Below, in pieces: positions 17,813-26,373 of a DNA stretch of 64,000 nt. Within the stretch, counting starts at the first letter, position 1, and each line of letters begins with the position of its first letter. The notes under the pieces are model-generated. The model worked only from the letters and a program-made list of their open reading frames with translations. It was not told the DNA's origin and did not search any database. The DNA is from Paenibacillus bovis (GTDB lineage Bacteria; Bacillota; Bacilli; Paenibacillales; Paenibacillaceae). Both the position numbers and the translations under genes were made by a program. The DNA lies in contig NZ_CP013023.1 of the NCBI RefSeq assembly GCF_001421015.2, forward strand, positions 3,589,501 to 3,653,500, given 5' to 3'.

Positions 17813-18880
17813 TTATTGGAAATCCGCTTTTTGCTCTTCCAGATCGTGAGGTGTTGTTTCGAACATGCTGTCGATCAGGCCAGTTACAGTCATTTTCTCT
17901 GTTTTCTCGGCTTTTTTGATCTCTTCGTTTACTTTTGCTTTGGCTTCTTCTCTTACACGCTCTGTATCTTCGTCAGACCACAGACCTTTTTCAGCCAGGT
18001 ATTTTGCAAGACGAGCAATAGGATCTTTCTCGCTCCAGATACCTTCTTCATCTTTGGTACGGTATTTGCTTGTATCATCTGACATGGAGTGCGGACGGAA
18101 ACGGTAAGTCAGAGCTTCGATCAGTGTAGCACCTTCGCCATTGCGAGCGCGCTCAGCAGCTTCACGAACAGCTGTGATAACAGCAAATACGTCCATACCA
18201 TCGATTTGCACACCTTTGATACCAGCGGAAACTGCTTTGTGAGCGATAGACAGTGCAGCTGTTTGTTTTGCAAATGGAGTTGTGATGGCATAACCATTGT
18301 TTTGTACAAAGAAGATAACAGGCAGTTTGTAAGCGCCTGCGAAGTTCATGCCTTCATAGAAGTCACCTTCGGAAGAACCGCCATCACCTGTGTAGGCGAT
18401 AACAACCTGTTTTTGTTTTTTCAGTTTGTATCCCATTGCCAGACCCATCGCGTGCAGGATTTGTGCACCGATAATGATCTGTGGCATCAGAACGTTAACA
18501 CCCTCAGGGATGCGTCCGCCTTCTTGATGTCCACGGGAATACAGGAATGCTTGATACAGTGGCAGACCATGCCATACCAGCTGAGGCATGTCACGGTAAC
18601 CAGGACATACGAAATCTTCTTTGTCCAGTGCGTATACGCTACCAACCATAGTTGCTTCCTGTCCGGAAACCGGAGCATAGAAACCAAGGCGTCCTTGACG
18701 GCCCAGGTTAACAGCACGGTCATCCCAAGTACGTGTAAATACCATACGGTACATAATTTCTTTCAATTGATCATCAGTCAGATCAGGTACTTTGTCAGGG
18801 TTGACAATTTTACCTTCTGGGGAGAGAACGGAAAGTGCTTCCACTTCTTCCGTGTAAACTTCATATGGAACCTTGCTCAT
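17813..18880 (-). CDS. pdhA: Pyruvate dehydrogenase E1 component, alpha subunit
   Basis: 355 aa thiamine-diphosphate-binding subunit. The TPP motif runs from GDGGSSEGDFYEG to NN in FFVQNNGYAI, and the phosphorylation-loop-like region YRFRPHSMSDD is conserved. ATG at 18878-18880 follows GAGGTG; an upstream in-frame ATG would add 11 residues without a ribosome site. First gene of the pdh operon, preceded by a near-consensus promoter. The complex links glycolysis to acetyl-CoA. Confidence 0.97.
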   Translation of the reverse strand: MSKVPYEVYTEEVEALSVLSPEGKIVNPDKVPDLTDDQLKEIMYRMVFTRTWDDRAVNLGRQGRLGFYAPVSGQEATMVGSVYALDKEDFVCPGYRDMPQLVWHGLPLYQAFLYSRGHQEGGRIPEGVNVLMPQIIIGAQILHAMGLAMGYKLKKQKQVVIAYTGDGGSSEGDFYEGMNFAGAYKLPVIFFVQNNGYAITTPFAKQTAALSIAHKAVSAGIKGVQIDGMDVFAVITAVREAAERARNGEGATLIEALTYRFRPHSMSDDTSKYRTKDEEGIWSEKDPIARLAKYLAEKGLWSDEDTERVREEAKAKVNEEIKKAEKTEKMTVTGLIDSMFETTPHDLEEQKADFQ

Positions 18881-18932
18881 TTTATTCACCTCAATAAAAA
18901 ATTTGAATATCATGTTCCGCTGTTATAGAATT

Positions 18933-18962
18933 ATTATACACCTGTTCTACTGAGTTCGTCAA
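18933..18962 (-). promoter_or_regulatory. Sigma-A promoter of the pdh operon
   Basis: Minus-strand -35 TTGACG (18957-18962) and perfect -10 TATAAT (18933-18938) with an 18-nt spacer, about 50 nt upstream of pdhA. Confidence 0.75.
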
Positions 18963-19130
18963 AGGATACATTGAAATTAATGCAGCAGCAGTGTTGTTGT
19001 ATGTATAACAGGTTATTTAATTTTGTATAACAGTTGAACCATTTCAAAATAGAGTGTCTTAAAATCACACGACCTAATCTTAACCCATTGCTGGATTCTT
19101 TGCAAAAATTCTAATGAAAAGGTGATCACT

Positions 19131-19859
19131 ATGACAGATTCCCGTTACCTGAAAAGAACGATCCTGAAAGAGGAAATACAAAGTCGCCATCTTGGCGAAT
19201 CCCGCACTTTGCGCATCTATCTGCCGCCCGGTTATAATGAACTGCTCAGCTACCCTGTTGTATATTGTCAGGATGGCGAAGAGTTTTTCAATTTTGGCCG
19301 AATCGCTACATTTGCCAACGAACTTATACTCGATGACAATATCGAGCCTTTCATTATAGTAGGCGTAGAAGTCAATACCAAAATACGTACACAGGAATAT
19401 GCTCCTTTTGGCAGTCGTTTTGCAGCGTATACAGCTTGTTTTGCCGAAGAAATTATTCCTTATGTGGAACAGAAGTACCCTGTACGACGTACCCGGGATC
19501 AGCGTATTCTGGCCGGCGATTCTCTCGGAGGCAGCGTCTCCATGCATATCGCCCTGCTCTATCCGGAGATGTTCAGCCGGATTATAAGTCTATCGGGTGC
19601 CTATTATGAAGAAAGCCGGACAATCATTGCTGCCGAGAAGGATCTGTCGGCACTCGACGTATTTATGATCGTCGGTCTTCAGGAAAGAGATTTCCAGAGC
19701 GACACCGGTGTATATGACTTTGTCGAGCTAAACCGTGCAACACGCGATTTGCTGCTTGAACGCGGCGCTACCGTCCGTTATGCTGAAAAAGACGGAAAAC
19801 ACTTGTGGGGATTCTGGCAAAAGGAACTTCCGGATGCGCTTAAATATTTCCTTCAGTAA
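19131..19859 (+). CDS. Alpha/beta-hydrolase esterase, enterochelin-esterase-like
   Basis: 242 aa serine hydrolase of the putative esterase family (esterase D / Fes-like). The nucleophile elbow is GDSLGG with the catalytic Ser, following a short N-terminal strand region LRIYLPPGYNELLSYPVVY. A histidine near the C-terminus (GKHLWGFW) completes the expected triad, with an acid in between. ATG at 19131 follows AAGGTG; a GTG at 19122 is inside that site. There is no signal peptide, so it is probably cytoplasmic. Single gene, convergent to nothing, ending at a terminator. The substrate is unknown. Confidence 0.88.
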   Translation: MTDSRYLKRTILKEEIQSRHLGESRTLRIYLPPGYNELLSYPVVYCQDGEEFFNFGRIATFANELILDDNIEPFIIVGVEVNTKIRTQEYAPFGSRFAAYTACFAEEIIPYVEQKYPVRRTRDQRILAGDSLGGSVSMHIALLYPEMFSRIISLSGAYYEESRTIIAAEKDLSALDVFMIVGLQERDFQSDTGVYDFVELNRATRDLLLERGATVRYAEKDGKHLWGFWQKELPDALKYFLQ

Positions 19860-19893
19860 TCTGTCTGCATAATCTGTCATTACTTATTACATT

Positions 19894-19966
19894 AAAAAGA
19901 GAAGCTTCAAACGGATAAAGGCAATGTTTACGCTTACAACATACAATATTCATTGCTTCTCTTTTT
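19894..19966 (+). terminator. Terminator after the esterase gene, with split left arm
   Basis: Left arm AAAAAGAGAAGC (19894-19905) pairs with GCTTCTCTTTTT (19955-19966). An inner GCAATG (19921-19926) pairs with CATTGC (19951-19956), so 15 nt bulge out on the left side. T-rich tail on the plus strand. Confidence 0.65.
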
Positions 19967-20118
19967 CCTTTTCGGGAGTTCTTCTTGTAAGCAGACTCCC
20001 AACGTCTATTGTATCGGTGCAGGCAAAAATTGTGCAACTGAAATTTTTACCGCTCACCGTTTATAGGACAATAATTATGAGAAAATTATTCATTCACTTA
20101 GAGAAAGAAGGAGATTTC

Positions 20119-20766
20119 ATGGCTGCAAAACGCGCTCTTATCTTCTCAGGCGGTCTGTTACATCCTGATTTTTTAAATGAGATTCGCGAGGATGATCTGA
20201 TTATTGGTGCGGATCGTGGTGCATTGTTTTTGATCGAACATGGTATTCGTCCACATCTGGCTATCGGTGACTTTGATTCGTTAACCGATCATATGACCGA
20301 ACTGCGGAGGATTGAAGAAAATTCTGATGAAATGATTGTGTTTGATCCGGTGGACAAGGATCTGTCCGATACGGAAGCGGCTTTTGAAGCAGCGATGGAA
20401 CGACATATGGATGATATTCTTATTTTTGGCGCGGTAGGTACGCGATTTGATCATACGCTGGCGAATGTACAGCTGCTGGTACGTGCATTGCAGCATCAGG
20501 TACGTTGTGCAATCCAGGATATGAACAATTACATATCGCTGACTTCCACTACCTCCGTTATTTCCAATATGGGTTATCCTTATGTATCCTTGCTGCCTGT
20601 GACCTCGGAAGTAACAGGCATTCATCTCAAAGGTTTTCAATATCCTCTGGAAAATGCTACCCTTCGGATGGGACAGTCACGCGGTGTGAGCAATCATCTG
20701 GCTGAGGAGCAGGGTACGGTCAGTATCGAAGGCGGATTATTGCTTATTATCCAGAGCCGCGATTAA
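20119..20766 (+). CDS. thiN: Thiamine pyrophosphokinase
   Basis: 215 aa enzyme transferring pyrophosphate from ATP to thiamine to give TPP. Family motifs: ADRGA near residue 35, IGDFDS around 55-60, the DKDLSDTE segment near 85-95 and GAVGTRFDHTLAN near 110-122, which together bind magnesium, ATP and thiamine. ATG at 20119 follows AAGAAGGAG at ideal spacing; an upstream ATG at 20077 is in frame but has no good ribosome site. It lies on the opposite strand to the thi operon and has no visible riboswitch, so it may act as a housekeeping salvage and maturation enzyme. Confidence 0.93.
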   Translation: MAAKRALIFSGGLLHPDFLNEIREDDLIIGADRGALFLIEHGIRPHLAIGDFDSLTDHMTELRRIEENSDEMIVFDPVDKDLSDTEAAFEAAMERHMDDILIFGAVGTRFDHTLANVQLLVRALQHQVRCAIQDMNNYISLTSTTSVISNMGYPYVSLLPVTSEVTGIHLKGFQYPLENATLRMGQSRGVSNHLAEEQGTVSIEGGLLLIIQSRD

Positions 20767-20783
20767 ATTTTTTATAAATATCA

Positions 20784-20831
20784 AAAAGCAAGCCCCATGT
20801 TATCCAGTCTGCTGGCATGGGGCTTGCTTTT
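20784..20831. terminator. Bidirectional terminator between thiN and thiF
   Basis: Perfect 14-bp stem AAGCAAGCCCCATG / CATGGGGCTTGCTT with a 16-nt loop, flanked by A and T runs. It can end both convergent transcripts. Confidence 0.9.
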
Positions 20832-20865
20832 ATTTGCTCTTATTTGAATAAACAGCTCAATAGAG

Positions 20866-22014
20866 TTATCCGAAATATCGATGATACAGGCTGCGGGCTT
20901 CCGCAATATCTTTGGTGCCATGTACCATTACTCGTCCATCCTGAAATACTACCATCCGTCGTCCCTGCTCCATAGTCATCGATAACAAAAATGGATTAAC
21001 GCTGACTTCATAGTGATCCAGCTTTTGCAGGCGCTCCGCTGTCTGCTGCAGATTCAGCTTTTGACGATGTGCCGGCCGAATCTGTACCGTATCTCTGCCG
21101 CATAATACTTCGGATTTGCTCTGTCCTTCGTGACTAAGATGCGGATAGGTAGGATGAGCTCCACAGGATGGGCAATCCGGCTTGCGGGCCGCACTCATTT
21201 TGATAGAGACCTGTTCATTTTTCCACAAATCAAAAGATAATAATGTACCGCGCAGCTGCTCCTGGTTACCGCTGAGCAGCTTGATCGCTTCGGTTGTCTG
21301 ATGCGCTACAACCATCTGCACAGCAGGTGGAATGATACCGGATGTATCACAGGTATCTCCTCCAAGCGGCGCAGATTCCATCAGACACTGCAGACATGGC
21401 GTAATACCCGGCAGAATCGTAAAAGTAATCCCGTAACTTCCTACGCATCCACCGTAGATCCAGGGAATATTGTACTTTTGCGACATATCATTGATCATAA
21501 GCCGTGTCTCGAAATTATCTGTAGCATCCATAATCAGGTCCACGCCTTTGGCCAGCTCCCCCAGTTCGTCTGCTGTTACATCCGCGATATGTGCTTCAAT
21601 TTGGACAGAGGAATTGATCTGCATTAGCCGATCACGTGCAGCGATGGCTTTTGGCATCCGTTTGGCTGCATCTTCTTCTGTGAACAGTTGCTGCCGCTGC
21701 AAATTGCTCCATTCTACATAGTCCCGATCGGCAATAATGACTTTGCCAACACCAGCTCGCACTAGCGTCTCTGCCGAACTGGAACCGAGTGCTCCGGCAC
21801 CTATAATCAGAACAGCCGCCTGAGATAGCTGATTCTGACCTATTTTGCCAAGTGGAGTAAACAGTTCCTGTCTGGAGTAGCGACGATGCGGATCGACCTG
21901 TTGATTGACATCAGATAAATGCTGCACCTGGTCTGTATGATCAGTATGAGCATTATGGTTACTGTTGATAGGTGTGTTGCTAGTAGTCTCTTCTTTTGTA
22001 TGTTCAAGACTCAA
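20866..22014 (-). CDS. thiF: ThiF/MoeB-family adenylyltransferase
   Basis: 382 aa E1-like enzyme that adenylates the C-terminal Gly of the sulfur carrier ThiS. Nucleotide site IGAGALGSS is at about 70-80, followed by [15 protein letters not shown] zinc tetracysteine site is formed by CLQC and CPSC, and the CDTSG cysteine matches the catalytic position. The N-terminal 40 residues are polar and His/Asn-rich, and a C-terminal 90-residue extension resembles that of other Firmicute ThiF proteins. The start is TTG at 22012-22014, overlapping the thiG stop (ACTTGAG), with AAGGGATG upstream, so translation is coupled. Confidence 0.92.
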   Translation of the reverse strand: MSLEHTKEETTSNTPINSNHNAHTDHTDQVQHLSDVNQQVDPHRRYSRQELFTPLGKIGQNQLSQAAVLIIGAGALGSSSAETLVRAGVGKVIIADRDYVEWSNLQRQQLFTEEDAAKRMPKAIAARDRLMQINSSVQIEAHIADVTADELGELAKGVDLIMDATDNFETRLMINDMSQKYNIPWIYGGCVGSYGITFTILPGITPCLQCLMESAPLGGDTCDTSGIIPPAVQMVVAHQTTEAIKLLSGNQEQLRGTLLSFDLWKNEQVSIKMSAARKPDCPSCGAHPTYPHLSHEGQSKSEVLCGRDTVQIRPAHRQKLNLQQTAERLQKLDHYEVSVNPFLLSMTMEQGRRMVVFQDGRVMVHGTKDIAEARSLYHRYFG

Positions 22015-22778
22015 GTCGTAATCATCCCTTCTGAAGGGCTGCTTGCTACAGCATAATTGCGCAGCGGAATCATCCCCGCTTCCTTTCCCAGTCGTCCGGA
22101 TTCTACAGCCAGCTTCATTGCCAGTGCCATCTTGACCGGATCATCTGCTCCGGATACAGCACTGTTGAGGAGAACTGCATCTGCTCCGAGTTCCATCGCA
22201 TATGCGGCATCTTTCGGAGAGCGAATTCCGGCATCGACGATAACAGGTACACGGGCATCAGCGATAATCCATTCCAGCATCGCAGGATTAAGAATGCCGC
22301 GTCCGGAACCTATAGGAGAAGCTCCCGGCATAACGGCATGAACGCCTATTTGCTGCAGCCGCTTGGCCAGCATATAATCGTCGGAGATATAAGGCAGTAC
22401 TGTAAAGCCTTCTGCCAGCAGAATCTCACAGGCTTTTACTGTTTCCAGCGGATCCGGCAAAATCAGCTGGTCATCTCCGATCACTTCGACCTTTATCATA
22501 TCACATAATCCCGATGCTCTGGCGAGTCTGGCGATACGTACCGCCTCTTCCGCTGTCCGTGCACCAGCCGTATTAGGGAGCAATGTATACTGGGTCAGAT
22601 CCAGATGTTCCAGAAAATTGGGTTCATCCGGCTGATCCAGATTCAGTCTTCGTACCGCAAAAGTCAGCACCTCTGTTCCCGAAGCCTCCACTGCCTGTGT
22701 CTGTATTTGTAAATCACTGAATTTCCCTGTTCCCAGCAGCAATCTTGATTTGAATGAATGTTGTCCTATAGTTAACAA
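22011..22778 (-). CDS. thiG: Thiazole synthase
   Basis: 255 aa TIM-barrel enzyme that builds the thiazole phosphate of thiamine from deoxyxylulose phosphate, dehydroglycine and ThiS thiocarboxylate. [20 protein letters not shown] matches the family N-terminus, IKVEVIGD and the active-site lysine region are present, and the phosphate site lies near [15 protein letters not shown] choose TTG at 22776-22778, giving MLTIGQ, because GGAGG lies 8 nt upstream inside the end of thiS. A GTG at 22785-22787 lies within that ribosome site. The gap to thiS is 1 nt. Confidence 0.95.
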   Translation of the reverse strand: MLTIGQHSFKSRLLLGTGKFSDLQIQTQAVEASGTEVLTFAVRRLNLDQPDEPNFLEHLDLTQYTLLPNTAGARTAEEAVRIARLARASGLCDMIKVEVIGDDQLILPDPLETVKACEILLAEGFTVLPYISDDYMLAKRLQQIGVHAVMPGASPIGSGRGILNPAMLEWIIADARVPVIVDAGIRSPKDAAYAMELGADAVLLNSAVSGADDPVKMALAMKLAVESGRLGKEAGMIPLRNYAVASSPSEGMITT

Positions 22779-22779
22779 A

Positions 22780-22983
22780 TCAACCACCTCCTACAAAATG
22801 TACAATCTCCAGTGTATCTCCATTGCCAATTACCGTCGTACCATGCTCTTCTTTTTGCAAAATGCGTTCATTCCATTCGACAATAACCCGCTTTCCGGCG
22901 AGCTGTAGCGATTCAAGCAGCTGTTCTATGGTCTGAACATCCGGTGATACTGTACGGCTGGTTCCATTGATCGTCAATTCCAT
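22780..22983 (-). CDS. thiS: Sulfur carrier protein ThiS
   Basis: 67 aa ubiquitin-fold protein ending in Gly-Gly-Gly, the tail that ThiF adenylates and that carries the thiocarboxylate sulfur to ThiG. ATG at 22981-22983 follows GAAGGAGG. The start overlaps the end of thiO by 10 nt. Confidence 0.95.
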   Translation of the reverse strand: MELTINGTSRTVSPDVQTIEQLLESLQLAGKRVIVEWNERILQKEEHGTTVIGNGDTLEIVHFVGGG

Positions 22984-24182
22984 ACCGGTGTCCCTCCTTC
23001 TTTTTCCTGCAGTCCAGATAGCGGCTGAAGTGCCCGCTCTGGAGAAAAGCTTGTCGGAATCATATTGGATTGGTCCGCAGCTACAGCATCAGCCATGATT
23101 CGTCCGGTGCCGGCTGCCAGCAGAATCCCGTTGCGATAATGTCCACAAGCCATCCATACACCGGGTATCGGTTCGAGTCGTCCGAGGTAGGGAAGCTCGT
23201 CGGGTGTACCCGGACGTACGCCCGCCCAGCATCGTACCAGCTCCCCATTGGTAATAGCCGGAATATACTGCCTTGCCTTGAAAAGCAGTTCGGGGACTGC
23301 ACCTGCTTCTACTATGGTATCGGTTCGGCCAGGCTTGCTGGTTGCTCCTATCCAGATACGATTGCCCTGCTTTGGAATAATATAAATCTGATTGCCATAA
23401 ATGGTATGATTCAGCCAGCAGGATGGTGTACGAATTTCCAGCAGTTCGCCTTTGACTGGCAAAAAAGGAAGTCGGTACCCTTCGGTCTCAAGAAGTCTGC
23501 CACTTCCAATTCCGGAACTCAGAATGACGCGTTCTCCATACATTATCCCTTGCTCTGTCACTACACCTGTAACCCGGCCATGATTACCGTGTTCGCGCAG
23601 CAACCGCGTCACCTCGGTCTGTCGGTATAGGACTGCACCCAGACGTATAGCAGCCATAACCAACGCTTCATTTAGCAATGCAGGGATAAGCTGCTGCTCT
23701 GCCGGATTGTAGAGCATACCTTGCTCCGCATGGATATAAGGCTCTTCCAGAGCCAGACGTTGTCTGTTCCACCATTCCAGTGGTGAAGTATTGGACAAAT
23801 GCTCTTCATTCCCATTATTGTTTCGATTCGGTGTATGCAATGAATGAATAGTATGGCTTTGCTTCAGATCCTGCTCATCGATCGGTAACAGAAATCCTTC
23901 ACTGCGAAGTCCACAGTGTATGCCGGTTAGTTCGTACAGCTGCTCTGTGAGCTGGTTATAGAGCGAGCGGCTGTACAATGCCCATTTGCGAAGATCTTTA
24001 CTTTCAAAATGCTCTGATTCTGCTGCCAGCATACCTCCAGCCGCTCCGGACGAACCGGAAGCTGGCTGATTTTTCTCGATCAGGGCAACTTTCATGCCTT
24101 TTAACGATAATTCATAAGCGATCGAGGCACCGATTACACCCGCTCCAACTACAATTGCATCGTAATGACCATTACTTCTCAT
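22974..24182 (-). CDS. thiO: Glycine oxidase
   Basis: 402 aa FAD amine oxidase that converts glycine to dehydroglycine for ThiG. The FAD site GAGVIGASIAYELS is at about 12-25, and the later GxxP-type and GHYRNGILLAAGTG motifs typical of DAO-type oxidases are near the C-terminus. I use ATG at 24180-24182, which overlaps the tenI stop (ATGA) and gives a normal N-terminus. The longer open frame upstream is the tenI coding region in another frame. An insert of about 20 residues near HTPNRNNNGNEEHLSNTS is unlike the B. subtilis enzyme as I recall it. Confidence 0.93.
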   Translation of the reverse strand: MRSNGHYDAIVVGAGVIGASIAYELSLKGMKVALIEKNQPASGSSGAAGGMLAAESEHFESKDLRKWALYSRSLYNQLTEQLYELTGIHCGLRSEGFLLPIDEQDLKQSHTIHSLHTPNRNNNGNEEHLSNTSPLEWWNRQRLALEEPYIHAEQGMLYNPAEQQLIPALLNEALVMAAIRLGAVLYRQTEVTRLLREHGNHGRVTGVVTEQGIMYGERVILSSGIGSGRLLETEGYRLPFLPVKGELLEIRTPSCWLNHTIYGNQIYIIPKQGNRIWIGATSKPGRTDTIVEAGAVPELLFKARQYIPAITNGELVRCWAGVRPGTPDELPYLGRLEPIPGVWMACGHYRNGILLAAGTGRIMADAVAADQSNMIPTSFSPERALQPLSGLQEKEGGTPVWN

Positions 24183-24943
24183 ACCGTTTCCTGCCTTCCT
24201 GATTCGATCTTGCCGATACGAGCAGCTGCAGCAGATAACGCTGCTGCATAAGCTGAAGCCTGTTCCAATGGATTCTTTGCAGCAAAGATTCCGGACATTA
24301 CAGCTATACCGGCTGCTCCCGTACTTATCAGTTCCTCTGCATGATGAGGCTGTATCCCTCCGATCGCAATAACAGGTATATCTACGACAGCACATATTTG
24401 GCGCAGCTGCTCTACTCCCCGGGCAGGAACTCCTGGCTTGGAGGCTGTCTCATAGATATGTCCATAAAAAACATAATCTATTCCTTCCCGTTCTGCCTGA
24501 ATCGCTTGTGCAGCAGTGTGTACTGATCTCCCCAGCCGAAAAGATTCTTTTTGCCAAAAATCCAATACAGACTCTGAATCTGCTGCTGGTGCATGATACT
24601 GTCTCCTCTGTCTGCTGGTACTTGCCCCGGTCTGATCATTACCGGATAGTGCATTTACATTTACCTCGTGTTTCTCTGGCAGAGATCGGACAAAACTTTG
24701 CAGCTCGGTTAAATGAGCACCTCCCAGCTTCAGCTCCGCAGCAAGCTGTATCCTGCTATTTAGCCGAATAGCAGCAGCAGGTATCCCTGCGTTTAACATG
24801 GCTTGTACCAGTTCATATACCTGTTTATCCGACCACTGCTTTTCCCGGATATGGATCGCTGTTACCTGGGAGTAAATCTGCCTGCTAACTGAAAGTATTT
24901 TCTCTGCTGTCTGATTGCCTGTACTCACCACATGCAGCTCCAT
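24179..24943 (-). CDS. tenI: Thiazole tautomerase TenI
   Basis: 254 aa TIM-barrel protein of the ThiE/TenI family. TenI converts the ThiG product to the aromatic thiazole tautomer. Landmarks: HIREK near residue 32, IRLNSRIQLA, GRSVHTAAQA, DYVFYGHIYETASKPG and IGGIQPHHAEELI. It is about 50 residues longer than B. subtilis TenI (about 205 aa as I recall), because of a polar Ser/Arg/Gln-rich insert at about 95-140. A ThiE function cannot be fully excluded from sequence alone, but the position before thiO matches tenI. ATG at 24941-24943 follows GTGGGGGG. First gene of the riboswitch-controlled operon; tenA and thiD, its partners in B. subtilis, are absent here. Confidence 0.88.
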   Translation of the reverse strand: MELHVVSTGNQTAEKILSVSRQIYSQVTAIHIREKQWSDKQVYELVQAMLNAGIPAAAIRLNSRIQLAAELKLGGAHLTELQSFVRSLPEKHEVNVNALSGNDQTGASTSRQRRQYHAPAADSESVLDFWQKESFRLGRSVHTAAQAIQAEREGIDYVFYGHIYETASKPGVPARGVEQLRQICAVVDIPVIAIGGIQPHHAEELISTGAAGIAVMSGIFAAKNPLEQASAYAAALSAAAARIGKIESGRQETV

Positions 24944-25057
24944 TTTGCACCCCCCACAGATCTCCAATCTCTATCTGTATCACGGAATAACGAACACCTT
25001 CTCTGTTTTCCCAAATGGTAAGGCGGCCAGCTGGCATTGTATATTGCAAAATAATGC

Positions 25058-25085
25058 AAAAAAACCACCTTCCAAAGGAAAGTGG
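25058..25085 (-). terminator. Riboswitch-controlled terminator of the thi operon
   Basis: On the minus strand CCACTTTCC pairs with GGAAGGTGG around a TTT loop and runs into seven T residues. The 5' arm, extended to GCCACTTTCC (25077-25086), can instead pair with the riboswitch 3' end GGGAAGTGGC (25344-25353), a ready-made antiterminator. Confidence 0.85.
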
Positions 25086-25343
25086 CTGTTTGGTATAAAC
25101 AATAACAGGACGATCTGCATCGCTGCCTGCCGAAGCATAATCTGGTTGGATCATTCATTATATCTCCATGTACATTCCGGAACATTGCGATCCAAAAGGA
25201 TGCTGATCCCGTCCATGATATACAGGGAATACATAATGATTCCTTGTATATACAATATGCAGATTGCTGTACTATTATTAATTACTTTATACAGCCTGCG
25301 TTGTCAGAGTAGATATATCCATATTATCCAAGATTATTCTTCT

Positions 25344-25432
25344 GCCACTTCCCTACGCTGGTATAATCCAGATCAGGTACAAAGGGTTCGGCAATCAGTT
25401 CTGCCATCTCAGCCATTACAGGCTCCCCCGTG
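25344..25432 (-). ncRNA. TPP riboswitch (THI element)
   Basis: The minus strand carries the conserved blocks of the thi box in order: GGGGGAGC, GGCTGAGATGG, ACCCTTTGTACCTGATCTGG and TACCAGCGTAGGGAAG. It senses thiamine pyrophosphate and switches off the tenI-thiOSGF operon. It sits about 400 nt upstream of tenI, with the terminator between. Confidence 0.97.
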
Positions 25433-25461
25433 TGTTGTCGCTATTCAATTTAAGCATATTT

Positions 25462-25490
25462 ATCTTAGCAAAACTGTTCTTATAAAGCAA
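25462..25490 (-). promoter_or_regulatory. Candidate promoter of the thi operon
   Basis: Minus-strand -35 TTGCTT (25485-25490) and -10 TAAGAT (25462-25467), spacer 17 nt. It places the transcript start roughly 20-25 nt before the riboswitch. Confidence 0.5.
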
Positions 25491-25493
25491 ATA

Positions 25494-26351
25494 CTATGTA
25501 TGCACAGGAAATTTGATAACAGCTCCTGAAACTACAGAAATGCCGCCCAGCTGTTCGAGAATTGCTGCTGCAAGAAAGAAGGATTGTCGCAAAAATTCAG
25601 CCGATTGAGCAGATGTATCGTGGCTACCATCTAGCATCAATTGATGTCTCATAAAAGAAAACAGATTTTGCGCATTCCATGCATCTTCAAAATCCTGATA
25701 AGCATTGAGCCGGTATATATCTTGTTCTACTTTAAATTGATTTGCTATCCAGGCAGCGGTAAGTGCTGATTCCGTTTGATAGGCACCCAATACAGGAATC
25801 CATACTCTGGAACGCATTACTTCATGATGAGCATATTCATGAAAAAAGGTATTGAGCTGTACAAGATCCTGACCCAGATTGACAATGACAAGATCAGCTT
25901 CTGCAAGCAGGGGCATCTGCTCTAACCCCGAACCGGCATCCAACAGAATCAGATCATAGCACAGACCTGCAGTATGAAGCATGTATTTCCAGAAAAGATC
26001 ATCTGCCGGAATGGGTGCTGCCTTATCAGTACCTGCCAGAAGATCAAGCCGATTCTGGAGCAATGCAATCATATAACTGGATACATTACTGCGAGTCAGA
26101 ATACCCGACTTGTATGAATAATACAGCCGATCAATGCCTGGTATAGAGCGTCTGTCAGCATTGTCGGCAGAAATATCTGTATCTGTACTTGTACTCAGCA
26201 GACCTGCTTCAACACTGTGATAACGATATTGATTATGACAAAGCAATAATTTTAGACGATATTGCAGAGAAGCAGTAATCGCTGTAATCGCCGCGTGCGA
26301 CGATGTTCTACTATTCCCTTTATCGGGACTCCAGAACATTACGGTGGTCAT
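25494..26351 (-). CDS. Degenerate ParA/MinD-like protein
   Basis: 285 aa. The N-terminus VMFWSPDKGNSRTSSHAAITA aligns by position with the deviant Walker A of MinD/ParA proteins, but the lysines are missing (SRTSS where KTT is expected). A central LILLDAGSG followed by ADLVIVNLGQDL resembles the Walker B and following strand of that family. A SAF/CpaE-like role in a secretion or pilus system is possible from general similarity. ATG at 26349-26351 follows AAAGGAG, 22 nt after the kinase gene, so both form one operon. ATP binding is doubtful; it may be a partner of the kinase's own C-terminal domain. Function unknown. Confidence 0.75.
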   Translation of the reverse strand: MTTVMFWSPDKGNSRTSSHAAITAITASLQYRLKLLLCHNQYRYHSVEAGLLSTSTDTDISADNADRRSIPGIDRLYYSYKSGILTRSNVSSYMIALLQNRLDLLAGTDKAAPIPADDLFWKYMLHTAGLCYDLILLDAGSGLEQMPLLAEADLVIVNLGQDLVQLNTFFHEYAHHEVMRSRVWIPVLGAYQTESALTAAWIANQFKVEQDIYRLNAYQDFEDAWNAQNLFSFMRHQLMLDGSHDTSAQSAEFLRQSFFLAAAILEQLGGISVVSGAVIKFPVHT

Positions 26352-26373
26352 TGATCTGCTCCTTTCCTTTTGA

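Larger units (their letters stand above)
24944..25493 (-). other. Long 5' leader of the thi operon
   Basis: About 550 nt between the upstream gene and tenI. It contains a candidate promoter (25462-25490), the TPP riboswitch (25344-25432), about 258 nt of AT-rich spacer, a terminator (25058-25085) and 115 nt more before tenI. Short open frames in the spacer are not convincing. Confidence 0.7.

Noticed and set aside
16697..18082. Long plus-strand open frame (461 codons) opposite pdhB/pdhA
   Set aside because: Antisense shadow: Cys/Phe-rich, no ribosome site, no recognisable domain, and the minus strand encodes clear E1 subunits with family motifs.
24885..25185. Short minus-strand frames in the thi leader, one starting after GGAGAT
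   Set aside because: They run through the riboswitch terminator and into tenI in another frame; products look random. A leader peptide is not needed to explain the TPP switch.
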